Shown: positions 48,986 through 58,477 of the stretch, piece after piece
Position numbering within the stretch: the first letter of the stretch is position 1
Layout of the letters: each line of letters opens with the position of its first letter
DNA from: Nemertoderma westbladi
Taxonomy: Eukaryota > Xenacoelomorpha > Nemertodermatida > Nemertodermatidae
Length of the DNA stretch: 58,477 nt
NCBI GenBank assembly: GCA_032718475.1
Contig: JAUCBJ010008827.1
Location: forward strand, 1-58,477
Direction of reading: 5' to 3'
Notes under the pieces: generated by a model
What the model was told of the DNA's origin: nothing
Databases searched by the model: none
What the model saw: only the letters and a program-made list of their open reading frames with translations
Translations under genes and position numbers: made by a program

Positions 48986-51900
48986 CCAATAAATAAATGC
49001 AATTGTAAAGTATTACCGCTGCTGGTCTGGTAGCCTAGCTAGATTTAATAACGGAGTTTTTTTACATACCTTGCGCTACTTGAATATTAAAAATACAATT
49101 ACCGGTGCTTACTGACCTACCGTAAACTAATATTTATTTATGTTTATGGACTAATGGATTCTCTACGTGGTGCGGGTGAAGGAGGAGTTGGTCGTCACGC
49201 CGCTATTCAGGACAGTGGCTTTTCGGGCGGAGTTATCGCTAAACTCAAAACGCAAAAACTCAAAACAAATTCCCTCAGAATGCGGAAATCACCCGGCCCC
49301 GATGATGGTTCTCCGGAGGATGAGGATTCGTCCGAGGACGGGGACGTCTTCCTCGGGTTCTCCGGGATGGACCCCACCGCTCCCAGTTGGGCTCCCCTCC
49401 CCGCCTGTCTTCCTCAGAGACTGCCTCGAGACACATACTCTCGACTCCAGCTCCAGAACTCTCCCAGCCCACCGACCAACCAGGTCCAGACGACTCCAAC
49501 TCCTCCATCCTCAACTCCACGTCCTCGTCCTCCGCTAAAGCTCCCTGCCCCAGCTGCGGGTTGGCCTTCTCCGTCACCACCAGCGGAGTGCTCCGGGCCC
49601 ACGGCAGCGTCAGACACCGGTGCCCCGGGTCCGGAGCGAGGCCCTCCCCGCAGCTCCCTCCCGCACCCATTACCGGTACTGCGCCACCAACATCGGCGAA
49701 CTCTAGCAGTACCGGTACCGCCGCCCCTTCCACCTCAGGGGACGTCGCTGCGCTGCTGAAGGCGTTCAGCTGCCGGCAGTTTCAGCGCGTCCCCAAGGCC
49801 TCCCGGTGCAATCTGGTGGAGCTGCTCTCCGACCTGCTCCAGGCGGTTGTCGTGGATCCGCAGGAGGTCAGCGGTCAAGCTGCTGACCTTTAGCGCCCGG
49901 TGTATCCCCGCACCGGCGCCGGGAATTCCGCGCTAACCCCCTGCAGGCTCCGCCGGATTCACCATCCCATCGCAAGCGGGGAAGCAATCTCAGCGACGAG
50001 GAATGGCTGGCCACTACCGTCGCTGAGAAGATCGAGGACGGCGACGTCAAGGGGGCTATTCGGCTGGCCTCATCCACCTCCACCTTCGCGCCGAATACCC
50101 CCGAGACGTTGGAGAAACTGCGAGGGAAGCATCCCCCCCGTCCGGCTGACTTCCGAACCCCTCCCCCTCCCACTGATCTCCCCCGGCCCACCTGCTACCC
50201 GGCGGTCCTCAAGCAGAAGATCGCTTCCTTCCCAGCCCGGCAGCGCAGGTGGACCGGACGGGCTCCGGCCACAGATCTTGAAGGACCTCGTCGATCCTTC
50301 AAACGGAGCTCCCGCGACTCGGCTCCTGAAAGGTCTGTGTTGGTTCACTGAGATCGTGCTCGCTGGTGAGGTTCCCCCGGTTATTCAACCGGTTTTCTTC
50401 AGGGCGAACCTCTTCGCGTTCAGTAAACCTGACAACGGTGTTCGCCCAATAGCCGTCGGACTTACCCTCCGGCGGCTGGCATCCAAATACTCGGGGCACC
50501 TCGTCAGTGGGGATCGGAGTCAGTCCTACGGGGACGTCCAACCTTGAATCGGGACTAAGAATGGTGCCGAGGCTGCCGCCCACGCGACCCGGGCATTAAT
50601 CAATACCACCTCCGCGCCTGGCACCGTTCTACTGAAACTGGACTTTCGGAACGCCTTCAACTCCGTCTGGCGTGACTCCATCCTAGAGACGGTCCATCGA
50701 AATCACCCTCAAGTGTATAACTACACTCTGGCTGCCTATGGCGAGCCAAGTTACCTTTTCCATGGGGATGAGATACTCCTCTCGGAAGAGGGAATTCAAC
50801 AGGGTGATGCAGATGGACCAGCCCTCTTCGGCGACACCTCCGTCGACCTGTTCCATTCAATGAAGTCTGACTTCAACGTTTGGTACCTGGACGATGGTAA
50901 CCTCGCCGGAGACCACCGGACGGTGTTGGAGGACCTACATACGGTGATGGGTGAGGGGAAGCGGCTCGGGATGGAGATCAACCCTAAGAAGACCGAGCTT
51001 TTTATAGTTGGGGAGGTCTCCAATTCGATCCGTCAGGAGATCGCTGCGGAGTTCGAGACGGTGTGCCCAGGCATCCTTACCACCTCGCTCGAAGATCTAG
51101 AGATGCTCGGTGCACCCATCGGCGACTCCGCTATGGTCTCCTGTCTCCGCGAGAAGATCAGCGACCTCTCCACCCTCGCCAAACGACTCCCTCTCCTGGA
51201 TGCGCACCACGCGTTCTACCTTTTAAAGAACGCTTTTGCCATCCCTCGTCTGGTCTACTTCCTTCGGGCTGCCCCGTGTTTCACACACCAGGAGCTCCTT
51301 AAGGAGTATGATCGGACGCTCCGTGGAGCGCTCCAGGAGATCACCAACTGTGACATGGGGGGTAAATCGTGGGACCAGGCCTGTCTCCCAGTTCGGATGG
51401 GTGGCCTGGGGATCAGTTCAGCATGCGTGCTCGCTCCTTCCGCTTTCATTGCTTCAGCGGCTGCATGCTCCGATCTCTCAGGCCGCCTATTCAGAACGGA
51501 CGGGAGCCACCCCGATCCTGCGATTGCCCTCGCTACCACCGCGCGGGACGCACAACTTCCAACTGTTACAGACACTCACGTTCCCACTGCCACCGCACCT
51601 ACACCATCACTCACTTCTCCCACTGACACCACATCCACAGTTACTTCCCACACTGGCACCACACCACCTGCCACTTCCTCCACTGACGCCATACAACGTG
51701 TCCTGATACAGCCGGTTCACGAGGCGTCCCTTGCTTCCATCCGCGAGGGGGCACTGCCACTCGATACTGCGCGCCTAAATTGTATCGAGAACGATGTGTC
51801 GGGTTGCTGGCTTGAGGCCATTCCGGTCAGCTCGCTGGGCCTGAAACTTACAGGCGCGCAGTTGCAAGTAGCAGTCGCAATACGCCTTGGTAGCCCGGTC

Positions 51901-52676
51901 ACCGAGCCGCACAAATGCGCCCGCTGTGACGACCCAGTCGCACCCAATGGTCTCCATGGCCTCTCCTGTAAGAGGAGCGCTGGGCGACACGCACGCCACG
52001 CCATGGTCAATGACCTGGTTAAGCGTGCTTGACCAGCTGCAGGATCCCAGCTATGCTGGAACCTCCAGGCCTCTGCAGGAGTGGTGGGAAGCGAGTCGAC
52101 GGAGTAACCATGGTTCCATGGAAACATGGTAAATCCGTCACTTGGGATGCGACTGTGGTAGATCCCCTTTGTCCCAGCCACATACACCTTGCCCTGACTG
52201 CTGGGGGTCGCGTGGCGGAGGTGGCTGAGGAGAAGAAAACAGCCAAATACCGGGAGCTAGTCGACCGGGGCTACATCTTCTCCCCGGTTGCCTTGAGACC
52301 TACGGCTGTCCGGGTTCTTCCACTCGCAGTTTCCTGAAGGAGATCGGCGACCGTATACGTAGTGTCACCAATGAGCCGCGGTCGCACCGATTCCTCCTAC
52401 AGAGGCTCCTCATTGCCATTCAGATTGGCAATGCTGCTTCGATCTTAGGATCGATTAGGTCCACGGACGAGGGTCTGTTGGATCTCGTCTCCTAGGCTCC
52501 TCCACTTGCGTTCCCCGCTCCCTCTATCCCATCTCCCCTCCCCCTTATATCTCTTATTCCCCCGCCCCCTTTGTAATTTGTCTCTGTCTTATGTATATAT
52601 TTGTTTAATTGTGTTATAACTGTAATTATCTTTAAATAATATCAAAGTATTATATTAGTCGTTAATTGGTTAATTA
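48986..52676 (+). mobile_element. R2-clade LINE with 10-bp target duplication
   Basis: 3691 bp flanked by ATTGGCAATG on both sides (48976-48985 and 52677-52686). Without the insert the flanks join into the same spacer order as at 32340-32360. It is strikingly GC-rich in its coding part against AT-rich surroundings. It has a short 5' UTR (to ~49150) and a 3' UTR with T-rich and AT-rich tail (52500-52676). The N-terminal zinc finger, RT and a C-terminal restriction-like endonuclease place it in the R2 group. Confidence 0.85.
49154..52499 (+). pseudogene. R2-like RT / restriction-like endonuclease, several breaks
   Basis: In order: a low-complexity acidic and Pro/Ser-rich N-terminus; one zinc finger CPSCGLAFSVTTSG...H...RHRC at about 49523-49620; RT with SAGGPDGLRPQIL, KLDFRNAFNSVW (first catalytic Asp), GIQQGDADGPALF, and VWYLDDGNLAGD (catalytic Asp pair, 50879-50914); then the Cys-His knuckle CARCDDPVAPNGLHGLSC with two more His; then the endonuclease with GKSVTWDATVVDPL (about 52129-52170) and a final conserved helix (HRFLLQRLLIAIQIGNAASI). 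Breaks: frame changes near 49890, 50240, 52026 and 52290, and an in-frame TGA at 50545-50547. It is dead as it stands. Confidence 0.85.
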
Positions 52677-53573
52677 ATTGGCAATGATAATACAATTAAA
52701 TTAATAATTCAACTACATCAATAGTTGATGGCCAAGATTTTATGGAGGTGTCTGGTGACCCGTCTATCATGTTGGCAAAAGCTGACCTCAGATCCAGGGT
52801 TATGGTCATAGGGTACATGCATAAAAACAAGGAATCATATACTATAAATAAATTGTAAAGCTCCTCCCTCTCAACTGGTGGTGATGGGTATTGCTTCATG
52901 CAAATACAAACTTTTTAGGGCAGTGTTGTGAGACCTCTAGTACAGTATTCACTCCGATATTTTTGTTGGTGTTTCCAGTTGGGTTTTAGCTTTATAAAAG
53001 GCTTCATAGGGCGCAGTGACGAAGTTGCCAGAGCGTTGGACTTGGAATCTCTATCTAGGCACCGAGTTCAATACCACTTTCTGGTGAATTGTTTTGGTAG
53101 TAAGACCAGTAGTAAGACATTCAAGGAGACAGTTCATGCGTTAGTAGACGCGGACCTTTGGTAGTAAGCCACTCAAGGAGACAGTTCATGTGTTAGTAGA
53201 CGTGGACCTTTGCACGATTTCGCGCTTGTTAATTACGTAAATACAAGAGACTTATGCAGTAAAAAAAGTAAATATCATGGCCATTGTGTATAAAGTACAA
53301 TGCACAAAATTATTTAGTTCCCTAGAGAAGCGAGGAGATGTTATGGTAATTCCTTTAAGTTTCTTCTTCATATAGCGAAGAAGTTGTTTACTAGAAAGTG
53401 CAGTGCTGCAAATGTGATTTGTCGATTTTTGGGTTCTCAAACTCGAGGAGATATCTGATTCGAGTTTCAGATTCAATTCGGATTCAGATTCGAATTTCAA
53501 CATCCCGGTTAGGTTCAGTTTCATAAGCTTCTATCATCCGAATAGATCTTTTGTTGCTTTTATTAGCTTCTAT
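52677..53573. repeat. Spacer between copies 5 and 6, second part
   Basis: It resumes the spacer (homologous to 32350-33175). A ~55-bp local duplication at 53094-53212 repeats GGTAGTAAG, CAAGGAGACAGTTCATG, GTTAGTAGACG and GGACCTTTG. It contains the second tRNA-like copy (53009-53085). No gene. Confidence 0.7.
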
Positions 53574-54296
53574 TCACTGAGAAGCGAGAAGGGGCTCCTT
53601 TTCATCTTCCACAACTTGTTGCCTCCCATCATCATCTGTCAAAACTGGTGCAAATATTTCCCTCCCAACATATTTATAATAAAGCACCAATACAATAGCC
53701 GGGATCATCACAAGAATGCTGAATCCACAGAAAACTGTAGCAGCTAAAGGGAACTTGATATATTGAGCCAGTGGCCCGGCAACTAGTGGACCAATAAATA
53801 GACCACAAGCCCCTGTGCTGGTTGCAACGGACATCACAACTTACCGATAGTTTGTGGCCATTGAAGGTGGTATTTGTAAATTTAAGCAGCGTTTCTATAT
53901 AAGGTGTCCCCATTGACATTCCAAATCCTAATAAAGCAGTTCCAACTATCACAGTGCTAATTCTATCTGAAAAGTTCAATAAAGGTGATGGCCCCATCAG
54001 TAACAATCCTACTATACCAACGAAATGGGAAATAAGTATCACTATCAAAGTGTTGATTGATTGATATCTGGCCAGAAATGCACCCCATGCCAATCCTGTT
54101 GAAACGTTTATGAGTGGAGCTATTAGAAACATTGATCCAATTTCTACAGGAGACAAATCATATACATTCACAAGATGAATAGCGAATGTTGTTTCATAGA
54201 AGCCCATAGCCATAGCCATTACAAACCACATAAAGAAAGCAGATAAACATGCTGAATCTTTGAGTAAATCAAATATGGTCTTTGTAGTGACAATTT
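53574..54296 (-). pseudogene. SLC18B1-like transporter, copy 6, exon 2 fragment
   Basis: It matches exon 2 of copy 4 from about IVTTKTIFDLLKD to the stop (tail EKEPLLASQ, same as copy 4), but lacks the first ~60 codons and exon 1. A 7-base loss near 53840 (ACATCACAAC joined directly to TTACCGATAG) and a one-base loss near 53878 shift the frame. At 54297 the exon runs into a repeated piece of itself. It is a pseudogene, most like copy 4. Confidence 0.85.
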
Positions 54297-54380
54297 ATAA
54301 GGTGTCACCAATGACATTCCAAATCCTAATAAAGCAGTTCCAACTATCACAATGCTAATTCAATCTGGTAAGTTCAATAA
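54297..54380 (-). repeat. Duplicated exon-2 segment next to copy 6
   Basis: About 84 bp matching 53903-53986 (ATAAGGTGTCACC, GACATTCCAAATCCTAATAA, TTCAATAAA) in the same orientation, attached directly to the 5' edge of the exon fragment. It carries CACAATGCTAATT as in copies 2 and 3 rather than CACAGTGCTAATT as in copies 4 and 6, so it probably came from a different paralogue. Confidence 0.65.
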
Positions 54381-54389
54381 AAAGTATGT

Positions 54390-54725
54390 AAAGTAGAGCT
54401 ATTTCTGATGGTGGAATATTTAGCTAAAGACCTACGGTAGCACTTGGCGTGGGAAAAAGTGTCACATTTCTCACACTCAATGATCTTGCTTCACGAGTTT
54501 GCTCCGTGTTTACATCTCGCATAGATCTTCTTCATCGTCCTGATACTGTAGGATCGGGACTTACCTCGACATCTCCAGCAAAAGTCAATGTGTAGAGTTG
54601 GGAAGTCCATCCACTAAATCTCACTGGACCAGCTATCCTGCTACGTTGAGCAAAGAGACTCACACCGTTCATTGTCCAAACTTCTGTCACAATTGGCCAT
54701 CGCCAGCCACGATCTTCTCCGTTAA
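54390..54725 (-). pseudogene. CR1-like LINE ORF2 N-terminus: 2A-like motif, PHD finger
   Basis: On - from about 54720 a frame reads NGEDRGWRWPIVTEVW, then LYTLTFAGDVEVSPDP, which aligns with the 2A-like signature DxExNPGP at the start of some CR1/L2 LINE proteins in marine invertebrates; here Asn and Gly are replaced by Ser and Asp. After one frame change a Cys-rich PHD-like segment follows (KIIECEKCDTFSHAKCYRRS, about 54475-54416), with an in-frame TGA just before it. Functional 2A peptides make the ribosome skip a peptide bond, but the altered core here should be inactive. The fragment is truncated at both ends. Confidence 0.6.
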
Positions 54726-54913
54726 TTAGGTCAGGTCAGGTATTCTAGGTCATTGATCAAGAAAACTTGCCACCTCCATGCAGCATAAAGGAGGTGCTTG
54801 CTACCTGTAGCTGCATAGACCCTCTTACTAGGGCAAATATGGTCCTGTAACTAGGACCCCCTTCGTTCTGGGATAAGGACGCCCTTGGTCCTGGATAAAG
54901 GACCCATATACTT

Positions 54914-55142
54914 GGCTGCAGGGGTATATGGCCTGACCAGGCAGATGGTGATCTACCAATGGCTGGTCAGGAGTAGAGTGTTCTCATGTCCACTCTGAGA
55001 GCACTTCACTGCGACCTGCACCTGGCAGCAAGGGTACAGGGCATGACCCAGCAGATGAGCTGCAACAGCCAATGGTGGGTCATGTGCGCCAGAGTAGATA
55101 TGGGTGATGGGCCTCATATCTGACTCCATTGCGACACCCACC
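54914..55142 (+). repeat. Tandem 5' UTR units of the LINE
   Basis: Unit A (54914-55022) and unit B (55024-55142) share GGCTGCAGGGGTA/GGCAGCAAGGGTA, GCATGACC or GCCTGACC, AGCAGATG, CCAATGG and CATTGCGACACC/CACTGCGACCTGCACC. They sit just before the ORF, as promoter monomers do in some LINE families. Confidence 0.6.
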
Positions 55143-55149
55143 CTGTGGA

Positions 55150-58100
55150 ATGGCAAACCAGGGTGTGGTATTTGCCCCGAGAGCTGACTCGGCAAAAAAG
55201 CACCCCCCAACCCCCACTATGGATTACATTAGCAATGCGGAGGTCCGGCCACTAGAGGCCAGTGGAATTACCGGACACAATCAGCCTCACAGGCGTCAGT
55301 TAACTCCTGACCGGCTGCCTGTCTCACCCCCTACTGGAGAGAGAGCAGCCAACAATTCTTTGAGTCCCTTTCCTGATGACCTTTCTGGCCCAAACCCTGG
55401 GTCACCAGAGAGGCCAGATTGTGATGGGGAGAGGGATTCTGGAGTTGGAGGCTACTCTCATGTTCCACCCCGACCAACAAAGCCATTGGTGAATCTGAGG
55501 CAAGTCACTAGACTAGCCTCAGTAAACACCCTAACACTCGGGTCCCCAATGCGACAAGGTGAGCTGACTGCCTTGGCAGATAAGCTTTCTCTTAGTGCAG
55601 TGGGTGTTCAAGAGCACCGAATGCAGACTGGACAGACTGATGAGGTTGTGATTAAGGACATGGGGGGCGGTTGGCGACTCGCCCTCGCGTCAGCAGATGA
55701 TAGTGGCAATGGTGGAATTGGTCTATTGATGAATCCAACTGCACATGCAGCATTGGACAAAATAGACCAAATCTCTAACCGCATCATCCGTTGCCACTTC
55801 TCATGTTCTGGAAGACTGGCTAAGAAGTTTCCTAAGGTGGTTCTGATTGTGTGCTACTCTCCAACTAGTGTTGCCCCTGTAGAGGAGGTGGAAAATTTCT
55901 ACCACAATCTATAAGCAGCTACTGATGGAGTGGATCAGCTCAGCATGCATTCTTAACATTCCTGAGAGACTTTAATGCGAGTCTGAATCAATCACCTACA
56001 TCGCCCTGGGTCTATAGCAATAGTGTTAACCGAAATTCTGTCCATCTTCCGGATTTTATCTCTGGAAATGGATTGTTTTCGGCTGGAACCCAGTTCAAGA
56101 AGCGAACTGGAAAGCTATGGACTCATAGTGGACCCAGTGGTCACAAGTCCCAGATAGACCATATTCTGTTTCGTAGGAAATACAGGAGCTCTATACAAGA
56201 CTGTAATGCATTTACACTTCGACCCTTCTCCAGTGATCACCGCCTTATTGTGGCCAAGGTAAGACTTAGTCTGCGTGCTAGCAGAACAATGAAATCTGCC
56301 TTGCCGCGGCATGACTGGTCCTCTCTGTTGCAACAGCCAAGTGTGAGATCCAGCTTCACACTACAGCTGAGCAACAGGTATGAGGCTCTTGCCTCTGAGG
56401 CAGTAGATCACTGTGAGGGCTATACTGCCTTTACAGAAGTAGTTAAGTTAGCAGCTGCAGAAATAGTTCCTGTATACCCTCGAAACAGGAAAAGGGCCCC
56501 CTGGACTGACAACAAAATTCAGAAGTGCCGAAATGACCTTCATAAGGCGCAGAAAGAGTCCCGACTCAAACAGACTACAGTGGCCAAGAATGCAGTTAAG
56601 GCTGCATCTAGGCCCCTGAACAGGCAGTACTCTGTTAATCTACAGGAGCTAATAAACCAACAGGTTGATGCCATCAATGATGCTGACGACAGCAGGCAAT
56701 CATCCCAGGCATGGAAATCGATCAATCTGCTTTCTGGGCGGAAAAGCCAACCAACCACCAAGGTTAAGGCTGAATCACCAGCCGATCGCCTCAATGGTTG
56801 GAAAGCCCACTTTGAAAAGCTCCTCAATAATGACAGGGTATTGCCTGATAACTTTATAGAAGTAAAAGTGTCTGAGTCTGTACTCCCAGATATTCCCACT
56901 GGTGATATCTCCTTTGCAGAAGTGAAGGCTGCTGCAAAGAGCATTAAGACCAATCGTGCCAGTGGAGTAGATGGTGTTCCCCCTGAGGTCTTTAAAATAC
57001 CTGAGTGTTTAAAGCTCATCTATCCCATCATAGTAGACATGTACCGAACAACAAGAGTCCCACAAGAAATGAAAACAAATAAGTTGGTGCCAGTTCCCAA
57101 GAAGGGCAACCTAACACTCTATGGTTCTTTTCGGGGAATCTCATTGATCTCGATTGCTGCAAAGCTATACAATAGGATTCTATTAAATCGCATCAGGGAT
57201 CCCATTGAGAGACTGCTCCGTGGAAATCAGAATGGGTTCCGTAAAGGTCGTGGGAACATGGAGCCCATTTTGGCACTTAGAAGGATAATTGAAGAATTAT
57301 CAAAAAAGAAAGACAGGCATCTGGCTGTTATCTTTGTTGACTTCTTCAAGGCCTTTGATTCAGTCTCTCGCTCACGTATGTTCAGCATACTTTCATTATA
57401 TGGGATTCCTGATGAAATTATTGCAGCAATCAGATCAGTATACGATGGTTCGACAACATTTGTGTCTACTGTTGACGGTGACACAGAACCATTTGAAGTG
57501 TTATGGGGCGTCCTCCAAGGAGACACACTTGCACCATTCTTGTTCATTATTGTGGTTGACTATGTTCTACGCATGTCCTTAGATCATCATAATGATGATG
57601 GGGTGATGATAACTCCACCTACTGGCTCCAGAAGTCGAGGAAATCCTGCCAAGTACATAACTGATCTAGACTTTGCTGATGACTTAGGAGTACTCTCAGA
57701 ATCATTAGAGGGAGCCCAACGGCTCCTCAGCTCATTAGAACATGCTGCTTCTAGTGTTGGTCTTTTTATTAACTCCAGAAAGACCAAAATTATGACAGTT
57801 AACTTTGAAAGTCCTCAGCAAGTCTCTGATCGGATGAGCATAAGCTCAAAGGATGGTATGCTTGAGCATGTGGACGACTTCTGTTACCTGGGATCATGGA
57901 TCCGGAAGTCAGGTGAGGACCTTCGAATACGTAAGGGAAAGGCATGGGCAGCCTTGAATAGGCTTTCCAGGATTTGGAAGTCACCGAGAATTAATCGGAA
58001 ACTTAAGGTCCGATTATTTAGAGCAGCAGTAGTTCCAGTACTCCTCTATGGGAGTCCATGCTGGGCTCTAACTGCTGAGGATACCAAATCTCTGGATGGC

Positions 58101-58477
58101 ACATTCACAAGAATGCTACGCCGGGTTCATTGTGTCAAGTACAATGCACACATCTCCAACCAGAAACTATATAACATTGGAGGTGTCTCATTGGTTCCCC
58201 CAAGCTTGACACTAGAACAAAATCGCCTCCGCTTTGCAGGACATTGCTTTCGCCATGAGGACCAGCCAGTGCATAATCTTGTACTTTGGCAGCCTCATGG
58301 AGTGAATAAGCATGGTGGACAGCCCATGACTTTTTTGAGACGCATCTTAAAGGACACAGGCCTTAAAGATGCGGATGATCTAGCAAATGTCATGGGTGAT
58401 AGGGAGTTGTGGCGGTGCAATTTTGTTGACAAGCCGGCACAGCATTCCTATAAATGCAGCTGCAATGCAGCATGCCG
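55150..58477 (+). pseudogene. LINE APE endonuclease and reverse transcriptase, open to window end
   Basis: The likely start is ATG 55150 (GGAATGG) or ATG 55219. A Pro-rich N-terminus is followed by the APE-type endonuclease: NTLTLGSPMRQGEL, VGVQEHRM (catalytic Glu), then RDFNAS, IDHILF and SSDHRLIV (catalytic His). The RT has NRASGVDGVPPEVF, GNQNGFRKGRG, VIFVDFFKAFDS (first Asp), GVLQGDTLAPFLF and TDLDFADDLGVL (Asp pair). The C-terminal domain (LYGSPCWALTAEDTKSLDG, RFAGHCFRHEDQ) reaches the window edge. Breaks: TAA at 55912-55914 and a frame change near 55945, both inside the endonuclease. From about 55950 to 58477 the frame is continuously open, over 2.5 kb, so the RT half looks young. Confidence 0.88.

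Larger units (their letters stand above)
54770..58477 (+). mobile_element. Near full-length LINE running off the window end
   Basis: A 5' region with two ~110-120-bp tandem units (54914-55142) is followed by one long ORF with endonuclease and RT. The 3' end lies beyond 58477. A degenerate relative is at 3616-4011. It has a normal base composition, unlike the R2-like element. Confidence 0.8.

Noticed and set aside
49275-49733. 152-aa frame on - in the R2-like element
   Set aside because: GC-rich DNA gives long chance frames in all six readings. The zinc finger and RT are on +.
54590-54720. Host exon ending in GAG/GTAAGT on -
   Set aside because: The sequence past the supposed donor continues into the 2A-like and PHD-like parts of a LINE, which explains it better than splicing.

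Overview
This is a window of eukaryotic, animal nuclear DNA. It is AT-rich, its host genes have introns with GT-AG splice sites, and it is packed with transposons of metazoan type (BEL/Pao, piggyBac, PIF/Harbinger, MULE, and R2-, CR1- and RTE/Jockey-like LINEs). The mixture suggests an aquatic invertebrate (echinoderm, hemichordate, lophotrochozoan or cnidarian), but I cannot name the phylum from sequence alone.

The host backbone is a tandem array of at least six copies of one minus-strand, two-exon gene. It encodes a 12-TM major facilitator transporter that most resembles SLC18B1 (vesicular polyamine transporter). Copy 1 (2539-3063) shows only exon 1. Copies 2 (26025-27974), 3 (29177-31132) and 4 (33176-35943) are intact and encode 484, 486 and 480 aa. 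Copy 5 (about 37530-42110) has exon 1 split by a piggyBac insertion and most of exon 2 deleted. Copy 6 (53574-54296) is a broken exon 2. Exon 1 is exactly 525 nt in every copy where it can be measured. The spacers between copies are homologous to each other and have served as landing sites for transposons.

Layout, left to right. 1-2165: unassigned non-coding DNA. 2539-3063: exon 1 of copy 1. 3616-6040: a LINE scrap and a dead FLYWCH/MULE transposase between direct repeats. 6748-10101: a PIF/Harbinger transposon with nuclease and Myb-like genes, each broken by one frameshift. 10259-25247: a 15-kb BEL/Pao retrotransposon with 1.19-kb LTRs, a 5-bp target duplication, gag, protease, RT-RNase H-integrase and, unusually, a cassette of extra ORFs between pol and the 3' LTR. 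25248-42110: gene copies 2-5 with their spacers; a complete piggyBac (39098-41755) sits inside exon 1 of copy 5. 42255-47640: two LINEs tail to tail. 48986-52676: an R2-clade element with a 10-bp target duplication. 53574-54296: copy 6. 54390-54725: a CR1-like fragment with a degenerate 2A-like motif. 54770 to the window end: a nearly full-length LINE with APE endonuclease and RT.

The strongest candidate for something undescribed is the accessory cassette of the BEL/Pao element (11528-14485). It holds a 125-aa acidic ORF, a 65-aa ORF with one hydrophobic segment, a 279-aa ORF of no family I recognise, and a 260-aa protein with a CCHC zinc knuckle and a strongly basic tail. All are in pol orientation and uninterrupted, while pol itself carries two in-frame stops. 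None looks like a normal envelope gene.

All coordinates were read by eye. Percent identities are estimates and no database search was possible.
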